From NCBI GenBank assembly GCA_947396885.1, contig CANDYH010000015.1, positions 1 to 64,000 on the forward strand: a stretch of 64,000 nt of DNA, in the 5' to 3' direction. This stretch comes from Heligmosomoides polygyrus polygyrus (lineage: Eukaryota > Nematoda > Chromadorea > Rhabditida > Heligmosomidae). Shown piece by piece: positions 35,880 through 48,236 of the stretch. Positions within the stretch are counted from its first letter, which is position 1, and each line of letters opens with the position of its first letter. Made by a program: the position numbers and the translations under genes. The notes beneath the pieces were generated by a model. That model was not told the DNA's origin. It saw only the letters and a list, made by a program, of their open reading frames with translations, and searched no databases.

Positions 35880-38800
35880 TTACAACTGCCACGGCTGTTC
35901 CAATAGAATCCTTAGCACATCTGCAATGGTACAGTCGGCCTTATAAAGCAGGTCGTTCCACTTATTCTTGTCTTCTACAGGCAAATGTTGAACATTCGCT
36001 CCTCTCCACTCGTCGCTGATCGTAACGTCCCATCGAGCGAGGCTCCGTGCCTAATCGAAGAGTGAGTGGCATGAATAATCAAGCTGTTAACTCGCGCGTA
36101 GTTACAATAACGACTCACCACTGGGACGCACCGCCCAACATCTCCGCTATCACAGCGCAGTTCGAACGCAACGCAAGAGCTGAAGGTACGTGGTTCGTCG
36201 GCTTGTATAGTTCTACCGAGAACCAACACAGTAGCTTGGCGAGCAGGTATCAAGCTCTCCAACATCAGCACTATCGTACCACCTCTACGAAACGCATCGT
36301 GATGTGCCGCCCAGAGAAGCTTGCATAGTTGGTTTGCACCAGCAAAAGGTATAACAACGCAGTGAGGGAATATTTCCTGAAATTCGACGATCCGTATATG
36401 TAGCTAAGAAAGGATGAGGATTCCAGCTGTACCTTCGTAGGCTTGACTCCCAGGACGTTGGCACTTTCTGCATATGCATCAAAACATTCATGGCGTTTGC
36501 TACGCTCCAAGACAAGGTGGCGCAGCCCCGACTTCTCCGCCACCCACTGCAGCAGATTAGATGCATCTTTCATCTCGTGCAAAGAGATGCCTCGGCACTC
36601 TGACTCAATACCTGAAACGAACAAATTTTAACTCAAAACTAGGTCGACGTCTTCTCTTGATATTATCACAAATTGACATGTAGACGAATTGCCCAGAAAA
36701 TATTCATCTACCTTGCTGCATTGAGTTGGATGATGAAGATCCACTCGATGCCTGTATCTCTTCTTCAGCTGCGTCGACTATGCTCTGTAGTGATGTTGTG
36801 TTCTGGAGCTGAGCATGAGGCTCCCTCAATGTCGGTTCAGCTTGATGCGCTTTGCTCTTCTTCCTCTTTATAACAACTGTCCTCTCAGATCCTCGACCTA
36901 TTTGTTCTATATAGTGCATTTCAACGAATCTAGATCTAGACGAAGCCAAAATCAAGCGCTCAACTACATGTATGTGTCTACCTTGTCGCGTCAGCCCGAA
37001 TGAAGAAGGCTTGCTTGACGACGCCATTCGCACAACTGATTCTAGTGCGTGCTCATGCGTTGGGTCTTCTTCACGAAACTCATAAGGATCGCCGTCTGTA
37101 ATCATGGGTGTGAACCACATAGACAAACATGGTATGTGATGAGGTTTCATGTAAAGTAACCTACCTGCATTAATATCTCCCTGCGAAGAACTCCTTAGAC
37201 CCGCTCTTGTTGCTGCTCGCAGTTCTCGAACGCTTTTAACAGTGTTTCGATCTGAACCTGGTTAATTTTCTGTGCATCCCATTACAGCCTTTGAAACAGC
37301 GGTGTGTACCATTTCTATTCGCTCTTGGTGTTGAAGGAAGAGCATATCCAGGATCCAACGTTTCTTCATCTTCCGTATCCGACGTCTCAGACGAGAGCTG
37401 ATCATCTTCGTCCACCTCTTCCTCTTCGTCCTCTTCAATCTGATCCCCGCCAGTCTGCGTTCGACTGAAGTGTATCAGAACTAAGTTGTGAACGCCCAAC
37501 GTGAAGCCGAAACGTAGGTACAGCCTTACCTTATAATCGTCACCGATTTTCTTGCAGCGTTAACGTCATCCTTGAATCTCTTGGCCTCGTCGTCGGCAAA
37601 CTGTTTCAGTTTTTGATAAGCCTTCACACAGGCATCGGCAAAGTTGTCGTTGTACAATCTCAACTGTGTTTGTTGTTGATGACCTAAGATGCAACATTTC
37701 CATCCGCTTTCATAATCCCTGTGTTGAGTTTCCGGTACGCTAACCGGCTAACTGAGCGATTTCCTTGACGGCCGGCTCTAGGCCGTCAATCACAGCCTCG
37801 ACGTAGGCGTTGAACTGCAGTCCAGCTGTTGAGTGTCTGGTCTGAACCACACCATAAGCTCTCGATTGAGCATTTAAAAATCTGTGAGCTCTGATGATGC
37901 GCTTAAATCGACTCACCGTATTGCAGGATATAACGTAGTCACCGCAGCCAATCACACTAAAGAAGCGCGTGAGAGTCGATCGAACTGACCCGGTTCCAGT
38001 TTCTCTTCCACCGTACAGAAGGAAAAAACGTTTTTCAGCTGCATGGGCTTCCTCAATTTCGTGCCTAGCTATAATGCTGAAAGAGGCGGAAATCATAGCA
38101 TAAATAGGGAAGCAATCTAAACATTACAAGGAGCCTTTTAATGTCCCATGCTTACAACTCTCGCAGCTTGATGTAATGCAGCAACCAACGATGAGATTTC
38201 TCGTCAATAACGAATAGTCCACCGCGACACGTGCTACTCTCTCGCATCTGATGCTGCTGTTTCGGATTCGGATAGAGGCCGATCTGTATGGGAAGCAGTA
38301 ACAGGCAGTTAAAAATGGCATTAATAATGCAATTCAACATTACAAACCCATATCCGATGGAAGCGCCCATCAACGCGAACGTTTCTTTCAATTAGTCCGG
38401 TGCTTGCCAAATTTGCGTCTCCCTCTGACACATCGACTATACTACCATAACACATCTTATACATAGCCTCGTTTCTCGTTCCACTGCAGTGCATTACGTA
38501 GGCCATCAATGCTCTAAATAAAATAGTAAGATATTTGCCTTATTTGCCTAAGGGTGACAAATTGAAGCGTACCCCATCACGAAGGTGTAGTCACAGTGGG
38601 ATATTGTTCCCTTCTTTTCGAAGTCCTCCATTATGGTTTCAACTCGCCTGTCTACTTTTTCGTGCTCGACAATCGCACGAGTGACACAGTAGCTTGCTCC
38701 TTCCTAGAAATCAGGTTAAGCATCACTTCAAGTCAGTCGACCCCTTAAGCGATGGAAAGCAGTGACCTTTCTCTTTGGTCTAGCCGCTATGCCTGCGAGT

Positions 38801-41800
38801 GAGACGTTCTTCCGCAGTTCACGCGTCAAGAGCTTGTACTGCTTTTGCATAATTGAAAGAGCTTTACCGATGTCCACATTTCGTGCGACTCCGGCTGCTG
38901 TAATGTTTCGAACATAGATGAACAATATGGAGGAGACCTAACATGAGTTGGGTAAAAAAATACCTCCGACCAATTGGCTTTCCACAAATTTGTACAGCGA
39001 TATAATCGCTTTGCCGAATGCTATGCAAGTGTTTACGGTAACCCCGCTTTGTAGAAGGATTCGGAAAAAGTCCGGAATCATGGGTCCCGAATAGATGATG
39101 TCGTCTATAGTCACAATTTGTCCAAGCCTAAAACAGTTAGGTTATTCGAAAAGCGTGCGCTCAGTGCTACGAAATGACCTACCTTCGACGTGCCCTCATA
39201 GCGACAAGCATGAATCTTCCCACATAGCTCTCGTACTTCTCACACCCTCCTTGCACGCTTCCGGATCTCTGCAGCGCACCCTCTACGGAACCATACTGAA
39301 GTTCAACTATGAGCTAGTTTGTATGCGGTAGAGGCGCCTTTGATGACTTGCCACTTGATTTTTGAGGTCATCTCTGAACATGATCAGAATTGGGTGCGTA
39401 TCTGTGATCAGCCGCCTCCATATCTTCAGCTTTCCGTCGATCTCCAGTACGGCTTCTGAATTAGACTCAACAGTCTCAGTCAACTATCAACTAATCTTAG
39501 CACTCACGCGCTCGAAGTCCAACTATGTATGTCTGCTCGTAGTATTCACTCCTGCTCTCGTCGTATTCATGGCAGAACATCATTTCCTTGTCTGGTTCTT
39601 GTTGGAACCAACTGTGTACGTGCGCTCCTCCTAAGATTGGTTAGCAGAACCTCTGAGTCGAAGCAGAATCATGCAATGTATTTGCTAACCAGTGTGCAGC
39701 TTGTCAAAAGGCTTCATGAAGAGCAGATGACGACCAATCTTAGGAGCGTCAAAGGTAGGTGGCAACCCATCATCTGAATGCACCTAGGCGTAGTATAAGT
39801 GATATGATAACTCACTTATGCCCATATACTTCTTTTAAATTCACTTATTTCTCCCATACCTCAGAGGATTCTTCGTCATCTTGCGCCGAGCGGTGATCCC
39901 GCAACGAAGGTTCTCGATGCTCGTTCATCGGATGACGCTGGCGAGGCGAACATCCTTGCTCAGAACAGCATCCCCTTGAGTGAGGGCACGGTCGGTAATT
40001 TGCATTGTGTTCGACAGGCTCCTTCTGCCGAGGTCGATCATGACGCTATAAAAATAGACCTTTCAAGGTAATATACTCGTTAATAATGAACAAGTGCTCC
40101 GTCACGCATATCGGCGTGCCTCGCAGTTGCGCGCCTCGCGCGATGTTGCAGTATCACGAAGCTAAGGAGAATCACAGCTAGCTGCTCTACTTGTACAGCT
40201 TTCTTCTCTACCTAAGAGTAGAAAAGGCTCGGCAGTACATAGTATGATAGGGCGATCCATTGGTTCCTCACTACTGGTCATCCCTTAGTGAAGCGGTCCC
40301 CATTACTGGTACTGGTCCCCCTCTATGATCCCCCCTCTGCGGACGACGTTTTCGAGACGTCTACTTGAATCCCTAAACGCATTGAGCAAAGTCTTTAGCA
40401 CGTCCTTTGAGTCTCAGGCAGGTCGTGCGACGTATTCCGCACGTCTTCTAAATCCCGTGACACGTAGAAGACGTCTGGGTATTTTCCGCTATTTTCGTGC
40501 TCCGTAATTTGATAACTATCGATTGATGGTAATCGATACTTCAAAAACGAATTTCAGATTCGTGTTGAGCGACCTCCACTACCTCCAGGTCTAAAGTTTT
40601 GAACTGCTTAGACGATATCCACAAAAAATTGTGGATAGTTTGATCAATATCGATTGATGGCGATCGATACTTCGAAGACCAACTCCAGATCCGTGTTCAG
40701 CGACCGCGGTTACCCCAGGGCTGAAGTTTTCAGGCAGGTAGAAGAAGTCTGGGTATTTTCCATTATTTTCGTGACCCGTAACATATCCAGTATCGATTGG
40801 TGGCGATCGATACTTCGAAAACGAACTCCAGATCCGTGTTCAGCGACCTCGATTGCCCCAGAGCTGAACCTCCCACGAAGGGAGAAGACCTCTTGGTATT
40901 TTTCGCTATTTTCGTGTAATAATTTTCATTCCCATTCACCGCCCCCCCCCTCCCGATTTTCCCCCTATTCTATGGCTTATTTCTGCGGCAGCGCCTTGAC
41001 GGCGATTGATGACGATCGATACTTCAAAAACGAACTCCAGACTAGTTCTGAGCGACCTCCACTACCTCCAGGTCTAAAGTTTTGAACCGACTAGACGACA
41101 TGCACAAAAAATCGACAGTTTGATCAATATCGATTGACGGCGATCGATGCTTCATGAAGGAACGTCAGATTCGTGTTCAGCGACCGCGATTACCCCAGGG
41201 CTGAAGTTTTCAGGCAGGTAGAAGGAGTCTGGTATTTTCCATTATTTTCGTGTCTTAATTTCCCCCCATTTCCCACACCGATTCCCCACCCCCCCCCCCG
41301 CTAATTTCTGCGGCACCGCCGATCGATAGGATGACTCATCGCTTAGCGTATGATATATCATATATATCATAATCTATACGCTACGCATCATACGCTAAGC
41401 GATGAGTCATCCTATCGATAGGCGCCGCCACCGGAGAAGTCATTCACAAAATAAGGGGGAGGCAATTACGGCACAAAATTAGCGAAAAATAACAAGGCGT
41501 CTTCTCTCCGCCTGGGAACTTCGTCCCTGGGGGTAGTCGAGGTCGCTGAACACGAATCTGAAATTCGTTTTTGAAGTATCGATCGCCATCAATGGACATT
41601 GATCGAACTATCGATTTTTTGTGGATGTCGTCCAGGCGGTCCGAAACTTGAGCCCTAGGGGTAGTCGAGGTCGCTGAACACGAATCTGAAGTTCGTTTTC
41701 GAAGTATCTATCGCCGTCAATCGACATTGATCAAATTACGACGCGCGAAAATAGCGGAATATACCCAGACTTCTTCTATCTTACTCTATAATAACGCGCG

Positions 41801-43669
41801 AAGCGCTGAGTCATACTGTCCATCGGCGCCGCCGCCAGAGAAGTCATTCACAAAATAAGGGGGAGGCAATTACGGCACGAAAATAGCGAAAAATAACAAG
41901 GCGTCTTCTCCCCGCCTGGGAACTTCGTCCCTGGGGGTAGTCGAGGTCGCTGAACACGAATCTGAAATTCGTTTTTGAATTATCGATCGCCATCAATGGA
42001 CATTGATCGAACTATCGATTTTTTGTGGATGTCGTCCAGGCGGTCCGAAACTTGAGCCCTAGGGGTAGTCGAGGTCGCTGAACACGAATCTGAAGTTCGT
42101 TTTCGAAGTATCTATCGCCGTCAATCGACATTGATCAAATTACGACGCGCGAAAATAGCGGAATATACCCAGACTTCTTCTATCTTACTCTATAATAACG
42201 CGCGAAGCGCTGAGTCATACTGTCCATCGGCGCCGCCGCCAGAGAAGTCATTCACAAAATAAGGGGGAGGCAATTACGGCACGAAAATAGCGAAAAATAA
42301 CAAGGCGTCTTCTCCCCGCCTGGGAACTTCGTCCCTGGGGGTAGTCGAGGTCGCTGAACACGAATCTGAAATTCGTTTTTGAATTATCGATCGCCATCAA
42401 TGGACATTGATCGAACTATCGATTTTTTGTGGATGTCGTCCAGGCGGTCCGAAACTTGAGCCCTAGGGGTAGTCGAGGTCGCTGAACACGAATCTGAAGT
42501 TCGTTTTCGAAGTATCTATCGCAGTCAATCGGCATTGATTAAATTACGACGCGCGAAAATAGCGGAATATACCCAGACGTCTTCTACGTGTCAGGCGATT
42601 TAGAAGACGTGCGGAATACGTCACGTGACGTGCTTGGGACTCAAAGGACGTGGCAAAGACTTCGCTCAACGTGTTTGGGGATTCAAGTAGACGTGCCGAA
42701 GACGTCGTCCGCTAAGGGTGGACCATTGAGGGAGACAAGTACCAGTAATGGAGGACCGTTTCACAAAGAGAGGACCGATAGTGAAGAACCAATAGATAGC
42801 CCTATCATACTATGTACTGTACGTACTGCGAGCGTTTTGTACTCCTAAGTAGAGGAGAAAGCTGTACAAGTAGAGCAGCTAGTTTGATGTAAATGTCCTT
42901 AGCTTAGTGATATTGCAACATCGCGCGAAGCGCCCAAGTGCAGGAGCGCCGATATGCGTGACGGAGCACTTGACGGAGAATATCAGTGAGCGCACCATCA
43001 AAATAGGGATACCGCCCGCGGTCATCTGCTTCACAGTGTTCTCGTATGTGTCCCATTCCCGACCATTCTCCGGGACTTTAATCTGGGAGAAATCCATTGA
43101 TGCTTTCTTCATCCTCTCGATTATCCCACGACTGACTTGTTCAGCCACCTGAGTTAGGGCTCGTTGTTGAAATCTTTCTTAATTGGGTTTGCTCACTACC
43201 TTCAAATTATCAGTCCCATGTAGTTTGTCCGAGTGGTGCTTCTTCAGATGATGCCGTAAGGCGAATATCGCATGTTTGCCACAAAAAAGGCAGAACTGGT
43301 ATCCCTTCGAGGGATGCAGCGGCAGATACACCTCTGAACAAAATTTTGTCAAAGTAGAATGTACTATCAGAAAACCACTTCATATTCCCGGTTGCATTGT
43401 TACTGACGAGAAATCGTCATACCCTTGTTGGATAGATCAACTCTTCCATGTCGGATCGAACCGTCTTTGATCCACTCGCCGACCATATGTTCAGCCCTTG
43501 CCGCCAATCTCTTCAAATCACGGATCCTCAACGCATACGACGAAACAACTGCGGCTCCCACATCCTGCATTTCGTTTGATGGTCCTGCTGCTGAATCATC
43601 GACAACTAATCTGTCCTCTGGGCTGCCACCGCTTGCTCCACTCATAGAATCCTCGATAGGTGAAGACAT
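35880..43669 (-). CDS. Paralogue of the SET gene without SET domain (23 exons)
   Basis: Hand-spliced exons: 43669-43423, 43333-43200, 43148-42996, 40045-39860, 39783-39690, 39630-39508, 39455-39355, 39295-39183, 39127-38964, 38897-38767, 38703-38573, 38513-38348, 38283-38156, 38076-37917, 37841-37745, 37683-37530, 37464-37310, 37257-37165, 37095-36982, 36897-36712, 36611-36433, 36319-36119, 36050-35880. They sum to 1127 codons in one frame. Exon 2 has CLFCGKHAIFALRHHLKKHH, the same C2H2-like finger as the downstream gene. Exons 4-16 align one to one with it, many of equal length (164, 166, 128, 97, 154). Shared blocks include GGLFVIDEKSHRWLLHY and ALMAYVMHCSGTRNE. After the acidic exon (EEDEEEEVDEDD) it has Ser/Lys-rich exons instead of SET. 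The C-terminal module is again conserved. Intron 3 is filled by a fold-back element. A TTTTAG acceptor 29 bases before the ATG may take SL1. Function unknown. Confidence 0.75.
40091..42972. mobile_element. Complete 2.9-kb fold-back element with long inverted arms
   Basis: Starts 'caagtgctccgtcacgcata' and ends with its reverse complement. The two arms mirror each other through 'tattccgcacgtcttctaaa', 'ggttcctcacta' and similar blocks, and meet at a perfect palindrome near 41325-41420. It fills almost all of intron 3 (40046-42995) of the gene above. No transposase frame is visible, so it is non-autonomous. No clear target duplication was found. Confidence 0.7.
41400..42590. repeat. About three tandem copies of a 404-bp unit in the right arm
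   Basis: 'gatgagtcat'/'gctgagtcat' recurs at 41401, 41805 and 42209. The second and third units are almost identical for their full 404 bp (for example 'ttactctataataacgcgcg' at 41781 and 42185). The left arm has no such exact tandem, so the expansion happened after the element formed. Confidence 0.85.
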
Positions 43670-43774
43670 TGTCCACACAGTTTTATGTGAGATTGCACCT
43701 AAAAAGCAGGCGGATTGTTGGATATCGCAAAGAAAGCAGAAAGCACGTATACGGACATCGTAAGAAACGTATAG

Positions 43775-45990
43775 AGATGCACGGCTCACTCAGCTGGTGA
43801 GATCTTGCCGAACAGTAGAGGACACTTTAGTGATGATGAAGTGTGAGGAGGAAGAAGAAAAAATAAAAATAAATAAAAAACGCATCTAAGCAGCACTTAC
43901 CGACCCTTAAAAAACAAGGCATAAACCACGAGGCATGAAGGTTTAAGCGTAGACCTAATAGAGAGATAAGAGTTTGAAAGGGCAAATTAATTTCAAAAAG
44001 AATAACTGTACCTTGCGGATCCGCAAGGCAGCGAGATGCACGGCTCACTCAGCTGGTGAGATCTTGCCGAACAGTAGAGGACACTTTAGTGATGATGAAG
44101 TGTGAGGAGGAAGAAGAAAAAATAAAAATAAATAAAAAACGCATCTAAGCAGCACTTACCGACCCTTAAAAAACAAGGCATAAACCACGAGGCATGAAGG
44201 TTTAAGCGTAGACCTAATAGAGAGATAAGAGTTTGAAAGGGCAAATTAATTTCAAAAAGAATAGCTGTACCTTGCGGATCCGCAAGGCAGCGAGATGCAC
44301 GGCTCACTCAGCTGGTGAGATCTTGCCGAACAGTAGAGGACACTTTAGTGATGATGAAGTGTGAGGAGGAAGAAGAAAAAATAAAAATAAATAAAAAACG
44401 CATCTAAGCAGCACTTACCGACCCTTAAAAAACAAGGCATAAACCACGAGGCATGAAGGTTTAAGCGTAGACCTAATAGAGAGATAAGAGTTTGAAAGGG
44501 CAAATTAATTTCAAAAAGAATAGCTGTACCTTGCGGATCCGCAAGGCAGCGAGATGCACGGCTCACTCAGCTGGTGAGATCTTGCCGAACAGTAGAGGAC
44601 ACTTTAGTGATGATGAAGTGTGAGGAGGAAGAAGAAAAAATAAAAATAAATAAAAAACGCATCTAAGCAGCACTTACCGACCCTTAAAAAACAAGGCATA
44701 AACCACGAGGCATGAAGGTTTAAGCGTAGACCTAATAGAGAGATAAGAGTTTGAAAGGGCAAATTAATTTCAAAAAGAATAACTGTACCTTGCGGATCCG
44801 CAAGGCAGCGAGATGCACGGCTCACTCAGCTGGTGAGATCTTGCCGAACAGTAGAGGACACTTTAGTGATGATGAAGTGTGAGGAGGAAGAAGAAAAAAT
44901 AAAAATAAATAAAAAACGCATCTAAGCAGCACTTACCGACCCTTAAAAAACAAGGCATAAACCATGAGGCATGAAGGTTTAAGCGTAGACCTAATAGAGA
45001 GATAAGAGTTTGAAAGGGCAAATTAATTTCAAAAAGAATAGCTGTACCTTGCGGATCCGCAAGGCAGCGAGATGCACGGCTCACTCAGCTGGTGAGATCT
45101 TGCCGAACAGTAGAGGACACTTTAGTGATGATGAAGTGTGAGGAGGAAGAAGAAAAAATAAAAATAAATAAAAAACGCATCTAAGCAGCACTTACCGACC
45201 CTTAAAAAACAAGGCATAAACCACGAGGCATGAAGGTTTAAGCGTAGACCTAATAGAGAGATAAGAGTTTGAAAGGGCAAATTAATTTCAAAAAGAATAA
45301 CTGTACCTTGCGGATCCGCAAGGCAGCGAGATGCACGGCTCACTCAGCTGGTGAGATCTTGCCGAACAGTAGAGGACACTTTAGTGATGATGAAGTGTGA
45401 GGAGGAAGAAGAAAAAATAAAAATAAATAAAAAACGCATCTAAGCAGCACTTACCGACCCTTAAAAAACAAGGCATAAACCACGAGGCATGAAGGTTTAA
45501 GCGTAGACCTAATAGAGAGATAAGAGTTTGAAAGGGCAAATTAATTTCAAAAAGAATAGCTGTACCTTGCGGATCCGCAAGGCAGCGAGATGCACGGCTC
45601 ACTCAGCTGGTGAGATCTTGCCGAACAGTAGAGGACACTTTAGTGATGATGAAGTGTGAGGAGGAAGAAGAAAAAATAAAAATAAATAAAAAACGCATCT
45701 AAGCAGCACTTACCGACCCTTAAAAAACAAGGCATAAACCACGAGGCATGAAGGTTTAAGCGTAGACCTAATAGAGAGATAAGAGTTTGAAAGGGCAAAT
45801 TAATTTCAAAAAGAATAACTGTACCTTGCGGATCCGCAAGGCAGCGAGATGCACGGCTCACTCAGCTGGTGAGATCTTGCCGAACAGTAGAGGACACTTT
45901 AGTGATGATGAAGTGTGAGGAGGAAGAAGAAAAAATAAAAATAAATAAAAAACGCATCTAAGCAGCACTTACCGACCCTTAAAAAACAAG
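43775..45990. repeat. 259-bp satellite, about 8.6 near-identical copies
   Basis: Exact 259-bp periodicity, seen as a 73-codon minus-strand frame repeated every 259 bases from 43827 to 45640. Copies differ at very few sites: one position alternates (ataactg/atagctg, in order a,g,g,a,g,a,g,a), which hints at a 518-bp higher-order unit. Each unit has the 18-bp perfect palindrome ccttgcggatccgcaagg, a minus-strand splice-donor-like ggtcg/gtaagt and a long pyrimidine tract. The frame is a repeat artefact, not a gene. The array begins about 105 bp upstream of the ATG of the gene at 35880-43669. Confidence 0.95.
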
Positions 45991-46690
45991 GCACAAAGTG
46001 AAGTAGTTTGGCACGGAGCCGGACGTTCTTCGTCTTCTTCGCGAATTCTTCGACGCTCTTGAAAGCTCCAGAAGCCACTCGTTTCCTGCTGCCCAGATCT
46101 GGTGCTAGTTCGTTGGTCATGTTGACATCCCGATCCAGATAGCGAAGCTATAAGCTGGAGCATTTGGAGATGTTCGTTCCGTTGGGCGAGAATGGGGCAT
46201 CAGAAACTTGTCCGTTCCTCAAGAACATCGTCTTCGTAAGATCCATCTGCAGTGCATCGTTTCCACATACACGATTGAAGTGAGTCAGCATTCGCTCCGC
46301 CTGGCTGATGCTCTCGGTGTTATGAGCACGATGTCGTCAGCGAAGCGAAGATGGTGCGGTCGCTGGCCGTCGATCCTCAACCCCGTCTTCTCATTCTAAT
46401 TCGCGCATGATGTTTTCGAGGGTGGCGCTGAGAAGCTTCCGGTATATGGTATCCCCCTACCGAACCCTTCTCTTCAAGTCGATGACGACGTCGTTGTAGA
46501 GTGGGGAATTTTGGTCGTGAATCCACTGTATAGCTTTCGAACAAGTGAGCAAAGCTTCGATGACCACTTCAGTTTTGACGGAGTCGAATGCCTTTTTTCA
46601 GGTCAATGAACGTAAGGCATTGAGGCAGCCTGTACCGCAGTTCTTCGATGAGCTTCGTACAAGAGAAGGCATTCTCGAAGAACAAGACGA
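45991..46690 (-). mobile_element. RTE-type LINE fragment (rever­se transcriptase core)
   Basis: Minus-strand translation, with frameshifts, gives CTKLIEELRYRLPQCLTFID and LKKAFDSV (RT block A), GDTIYRKLLSATLENIMRE, then FADDIVL at 46344-46324 (the catalytic aspartate pair), then RKRVASGAFKSVEEFAKKT. It resembles RTE-clade LINEs. An extra A in LKKAFDSV and several stops show it is dead. It ends exactly where the 259-bp satellite begins. Confidence 0.75.
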
Positions 46691-48236
46691 ACTAGAAATA
46701 TAGGTTCTGGCGCGGCCAGTAATACTTATCGAATCTCAATAATTAGGTCGTATGGTAATTTCGAAATTTTCTGTTTTCAGATTTTCTGTTTTCTCGCGTT
46801 TTGCTTTTTCTGTTATATGATTTCTGTTTCCTGATGAAAGCGGTTTTCTGCTTTCTGTTCTCTGGGAAAATTTTAAAAAATTCCGCCCACCCCTGATCCT
46901 CGTACACGTTGAGCGATGTCTTTGGCTCGACTTCTGAGTCCCAGGCACGTCATGCGATGTACACCGCATGTCTTAAGAATTCCTTGCATGTAGAAGATGT
47001 CTAGGTATTTCCACTACTTTCGCGCCACGTAATTTGATTAGTAATGATTAAAGGCGAACTATACATAAAAAATAAACTTCAGGTCCGTGTTCAGCGACAT
47101 TGACACATGTTTATTAATCAATCCTTGCTTACCGCCGTTCATTACTTCTGTGAATGTACTATATAGTGAAGTAGCTGAATCGCCTATGCACTTCGACGGT
47201 GTTTTCGAACTTCCAGTGGGATAAACTTCTTTCATCGAAGAAAAGCCTATAGCCGGGCCTAACTCTTGTTATGCCGGGCCTAACTCTTGTTATAGATATG
47301 CAGAGAGCAATAGCGAAAGCGATAAATTGTGCGGTCAATAAACTCACACGACACGTATATTTCACGTGACTTTCAAATTCTAAAGGTTAACAGAGGCACA
47401 TCACAGGTTAGTGTTGCCAAGTAGTAACAGGCTTTTAACAAGCAGTAAGCCCATGCGGAATCAATAGAGTCTGAAATGCAATGTTCCAGGCGGGAGCATG
47501 GCGCAATCTTGACTATTTGCACGCCACAGAAATTTCGCTACCCTGTGCTTTCATGTGAGTGTCAAACATCTTCACAAGCGTCACTAGTACCAATGATAGA
47601 ACCACTCAAATAGTGCGTGATTTTTTAGGATACCCTGCATTCTTCCCAAGCCGTAGCGTGTTTTTACACTTCGAACCTTTAAACAAGCTCACATCAATCG
47701 AAACTGCCACTTTGTGGAGAGATTATAACAATCATTCAAGCGAAAACAATCAATCGAGTATAAAACGCAAAGTTTCGGACGAGTGCGTGGCGCAATCCGT
47801 GCGGTCCATTTGTCAGAAAATGTCTACTTTCTTAAGCTTTCATATGAGCCATCAAGCTCTTGAGTACCTCTACTCGGAGAAAAGTTATAATCTTTCAAAC
47901 AGTGTTTACATTTTTGAGACACTGTATTTGCGAACATGAAATTCGTAATTGAATTCTGCGTAGAATGTTGGATTGGAGACATGTCCCCAACGGTGTGATA
48001 CACACAATTTTTTCTTCAAAAAAAAGAGCTCCTCTAGAGGGTATTTAGACGACGTAGTTAAATTCTGTGTGAAATTCTAGCCTGCAAATATACCCTTCAC
48101 AGCTTCGTCGAAGGTTTGCGAAGAATTATCCTTCAGTTTTGAATTTGAAGATTATCTCATCAAAGGTAGCATTGATAAGCTTGAGGCAGAGCTCATTAGA
48201 TAGGGCTCGAAATTCTGCTGTAGAACTATGTTTGTT
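46691..48236. other. Repeat remnants, no supported gene
   Basis: 46870-47100 holds fold-back element scraps ('tcctgagtcccaggcacgtc'-like). 47252-47293 is an exact 21-bp tandem duplication (gccgggcctaactcttgtta plus t). 47440-47800 carries family A-like 'gcatggcgcaatctt' and 'gtgcgtggcgcaatcc' motifs. Confidence 0.45.

Noticed and set aside
43775..45990. CRISPR-like regular spacing
   Set aside because: Whole 259-bp units are identical, with no variable spacers, and the genome is eukaryotic.
43827..46120. Nine near-identical 73-codon minus-strand frames
   Set aside because: They are one frame repeated by the 259-bp satellite, with no independent coding evidence.
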